From Kluyvera cryocrescens NBRC 102467 (GTDB lineage: Bacteria > Pseudomonadota > Gammaproteobacteria > Enterobacterales > Enterobacteriaceae), in contig NZ_BCTM01000002.1 in NCBI RefSeq assembly GCF_001571285.1, positions 62,001 to 126,000 of the forward strand: DNA of 64,000 nucleotides. The letters are read 5' to 3'. Below are positions 63,009-64,000 of this stretch, in pieces. Positions within the stretch are counted from its first letter, which is position 1, and each line of letters starts with the position of its first letter. The notes below the pieces were generated by a model. It did not search any database. It worked only from the letters and a program-made list of their open reading frames with translations, and was not told the origin of the DNA. The position numbers and the translations under genes are program-made.

Positions 63009-63416
63009 TTAGTTGCCGAGGCCTTTGCCTGCATCTTTCTCTTCGATCAGCTCGATTTTATAACCGTCTGGATCTTCAACGAAAGCGATAACCGTGGTGC
63101 CACCTTTAACCGGGCCCGCTTCACGGGTGACGTTGCCGCCGTTATTGCGGATACGCTCACAGGCTTCTGCGGCGTTGTCTACGCTCAGGGCAATGTGGCC
63201 ATATGCGGTGCCGAGGTCATATTTGTCCACGCCCCAGTTGTAGGTCAGCTCGATAACCGCTTCGTAGCGCTCTTCGCCATAGCCCACGAAGGCCAGAGAG
63301 TATTTGTATTCGGTGTTTTCGCTGGTACGCAGCAGCTTCATGCCCAATACGTTGGTGTAAAACTCGATGGAGCGTTGCAGGTCGCCGACGCGCAGCATGG
63401 TATGCAGTAAACGCAT
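63009..63416 (-). CDS. gloA: Lactoylglutathione lyase (glyoxalase I)
   Basis: GloA isomerises the hemithioacetal of methylglyoxal and glutathione to S-lactoylglutathione. The 135-residue nickel enzyme has metal ligands His5 (MRLLHTML), Glu56 (EAVIELTYN), His74 (YGHIALSV) and Glu122 in the C-terminal strand (YKIELIEE). Downstream of nemA on the same strand, as in E. coli, where the two are co-expressed as part of the electrophile response controlled by NemR. Confidence 0.96.
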   Translation of the reverse strand: MRLLHTMLRVGDLQRSIEFYTNVLGMKLLRTSENTEYKYSLAFVGYGEERYEAVIELTYNWGVDKYDLGTAYGHIALSVDNAAEACERIRNNGGNVTREAGPVKGGTTVIAFVEDPDGYKIELIEEKDAGKGLGN

Positions 63417-63453
63417 GATATCCCTCGTCCTAACTTATGAATAATGTCCTAGT

Positions 63454-63477
63454 ATAGCGGCGGATGGCCGCCGCTAT
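63454..63477 (-). other. Hairpin between nemA and gloA
   Basis: ATAGCGGCGG and its exact complement form a ten-base stem with an ATGG loop in the 71-base intergenic gap. No T run follows on the minus strand, so it may attenuate or stabilise the transcript more than end it. Confidence 0.5.
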
Positions 63478-63487
63478 CAATGCAGGA

Positions 63488-64000
63488 TCACAGCGTTGGG
63501 TAGTCGGTGTAACCTTCAGCACCGCCGCCGTAGAAGCTTTCCGGATGCTGAGGGTTCAGCTCGGATTTGTGCTGCAGACGGGCAACCAGATCCGGGTTAG
63601 CGATGTAAGCACGACCAAAGGCAACGGCATCGATTAACCCTTTTTCGATCAGATCTTCGGCTTTTTCCGGCGTGTAGGCGCCAGCACCGATAATCGGGCC
63701 GTGGAAACGGGCGCGAACTTTTTCACGGAACGCTTCGCTGTACGGTTCGCCGCCCGCCCAATCCGGTTCAGACATGTGCAGGTAAGCAATACCGCGTTTA
63801 CCCAGCTCTTCAATTAAATACAGGGCATCAGCTTCTTCGTTCGGTCCGTTGTCGACATTCTGGAAGCTGCCAATCGGCGATACGCGGATGCCAATACGCT
63901 CAGCACCCCATTCCTTAATCCCGGCATCTACCACTTCCAGCACCAGGCGAGCGCGATTTTCTACGCTGCCGCCGTACTGGTCTGTACGATGGTTAGAAGA
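63488..64000 (-). CDS. nemA: N-ethylmaleimide reductase, 5' part outside the window
   Basis: NemA is an Old Yellow Enzyme family FMN reductase acting on N-ethylmaleimide, nitroesters and other electrophiles. The C-terminal 170 residues are present and the frame is open to the window edge. Visible features: [13 protein letters not shown] (family signature), [17 protein letters not shown], and [14 protein letters not shown] with FMN phosphate contact, then [15 protein letters not shown]. Upstream (beyond the window) nemR is expected. Confidence 0.95.
   Translation of the reverse strand, partial: SSNHRTDQYGGSVENRARLVLEVVDAGIKEWGAERIGIRVSPIGSFQNVDNGPNEEADALYLIEELGKRGIAYLHMSEPDWAGGEPYSEAFREKVRARFHGPIIGAGAYTPEKAEDLIEKGLIDAVAFGRAYIANPDLVARLQHKSELNPQHPESFYGGGAEGYTDYPTL

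Overview
The window is ordinary enterobacterial chromosome. Most genes are recognisable orthologues of Escherichia coli K-12 genes, at family-typical lengths, with family-typical regulators and small RNAs. Several genes found in Klebsiella/Enterobacter-type relatives but not in K-12 are interspersed. The genus cannot be fixed from sequence alone. No insertion sequence, integrase, CRISPR array or complete prophage was seen.

Layout. (1) 1-16 kb: end of ycjG, mpaA, mppA, then a block absent from the K-12 neighbourhood (KTSC protein, amyA, bdcA, a LysR regulator, a nitroreductase, an MHYT-GGDEF-EAL protein and a minimal chemoreceptor), then zntB, the anaerobic small RNA fnrS, dbpA and ttcA. (2) 15.6-18.5 kb: a variable patch with a possible structured RNA, a DUF1471 protein, a tRNA-like element with a malformed anticodon arm, and a compact operon of a Tat-exported transglutaminase-fold protein with MerT-like and MerP-like proteins. 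(3) 18.5-29.1 kb: ompN, micC, ydbK/nifJ, ydbJ, hslJ, ldhA and the envelope-lipid operon ydbH-ynbE-ydbL. (4) 29.2-37.6 kb: hinT-ycfL-lpoB-thiK-nagZ-ycfP, ndh, ycfJ, comR/bhsA and ldtC. In K-12 this block lies elsewhere, so a rearrangement junction falls near 29.2 kb. (5) 37.7-47 kb: a TonB-dependent siderophore receptor divergent from a complete siderophore ABC importer, coupled to an RpiR/SIS regulator and followed by a beta-hydroxyacid dehydrogenase and an MpaB/latex-clearing-type oxygenase. (6) 47-51 kb: a 46-residue acidic ORF, glgS, a carboxymuconolactone-decarboxylase/cupin pair, a periplasmic rhodanese, an ABM-domain protein, three tandem tRNA-Val(GAC) genes and Zur-controlled zinT. (7) 51-64 kb: the mdtK, ribE, cfa, punC/punR, purR, ynhF, ydhP, sodB, mepH, grxD, rnt, gloA, nemA series in K-12 order.

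How the genes connect. Oxygen and redox control recurs: an FNR box lies before fnrS and another before ndh, and ldhA, ydbK and sodB belong to the same physiology. Metal control recurs: Zur at zinT, a candidate Fur box at the siderophore locus, ComR at bhsA, and zntB. Envelope upkeep is dense: mpaA, mppA, lpoB, nagZ, ldtC, mepH and ydbH-ynbE. The least explained parts are the tRNA-like element, the transglutaminase-MerT-MerP operon and the siderophore-RpiR-oxygenase cluster.
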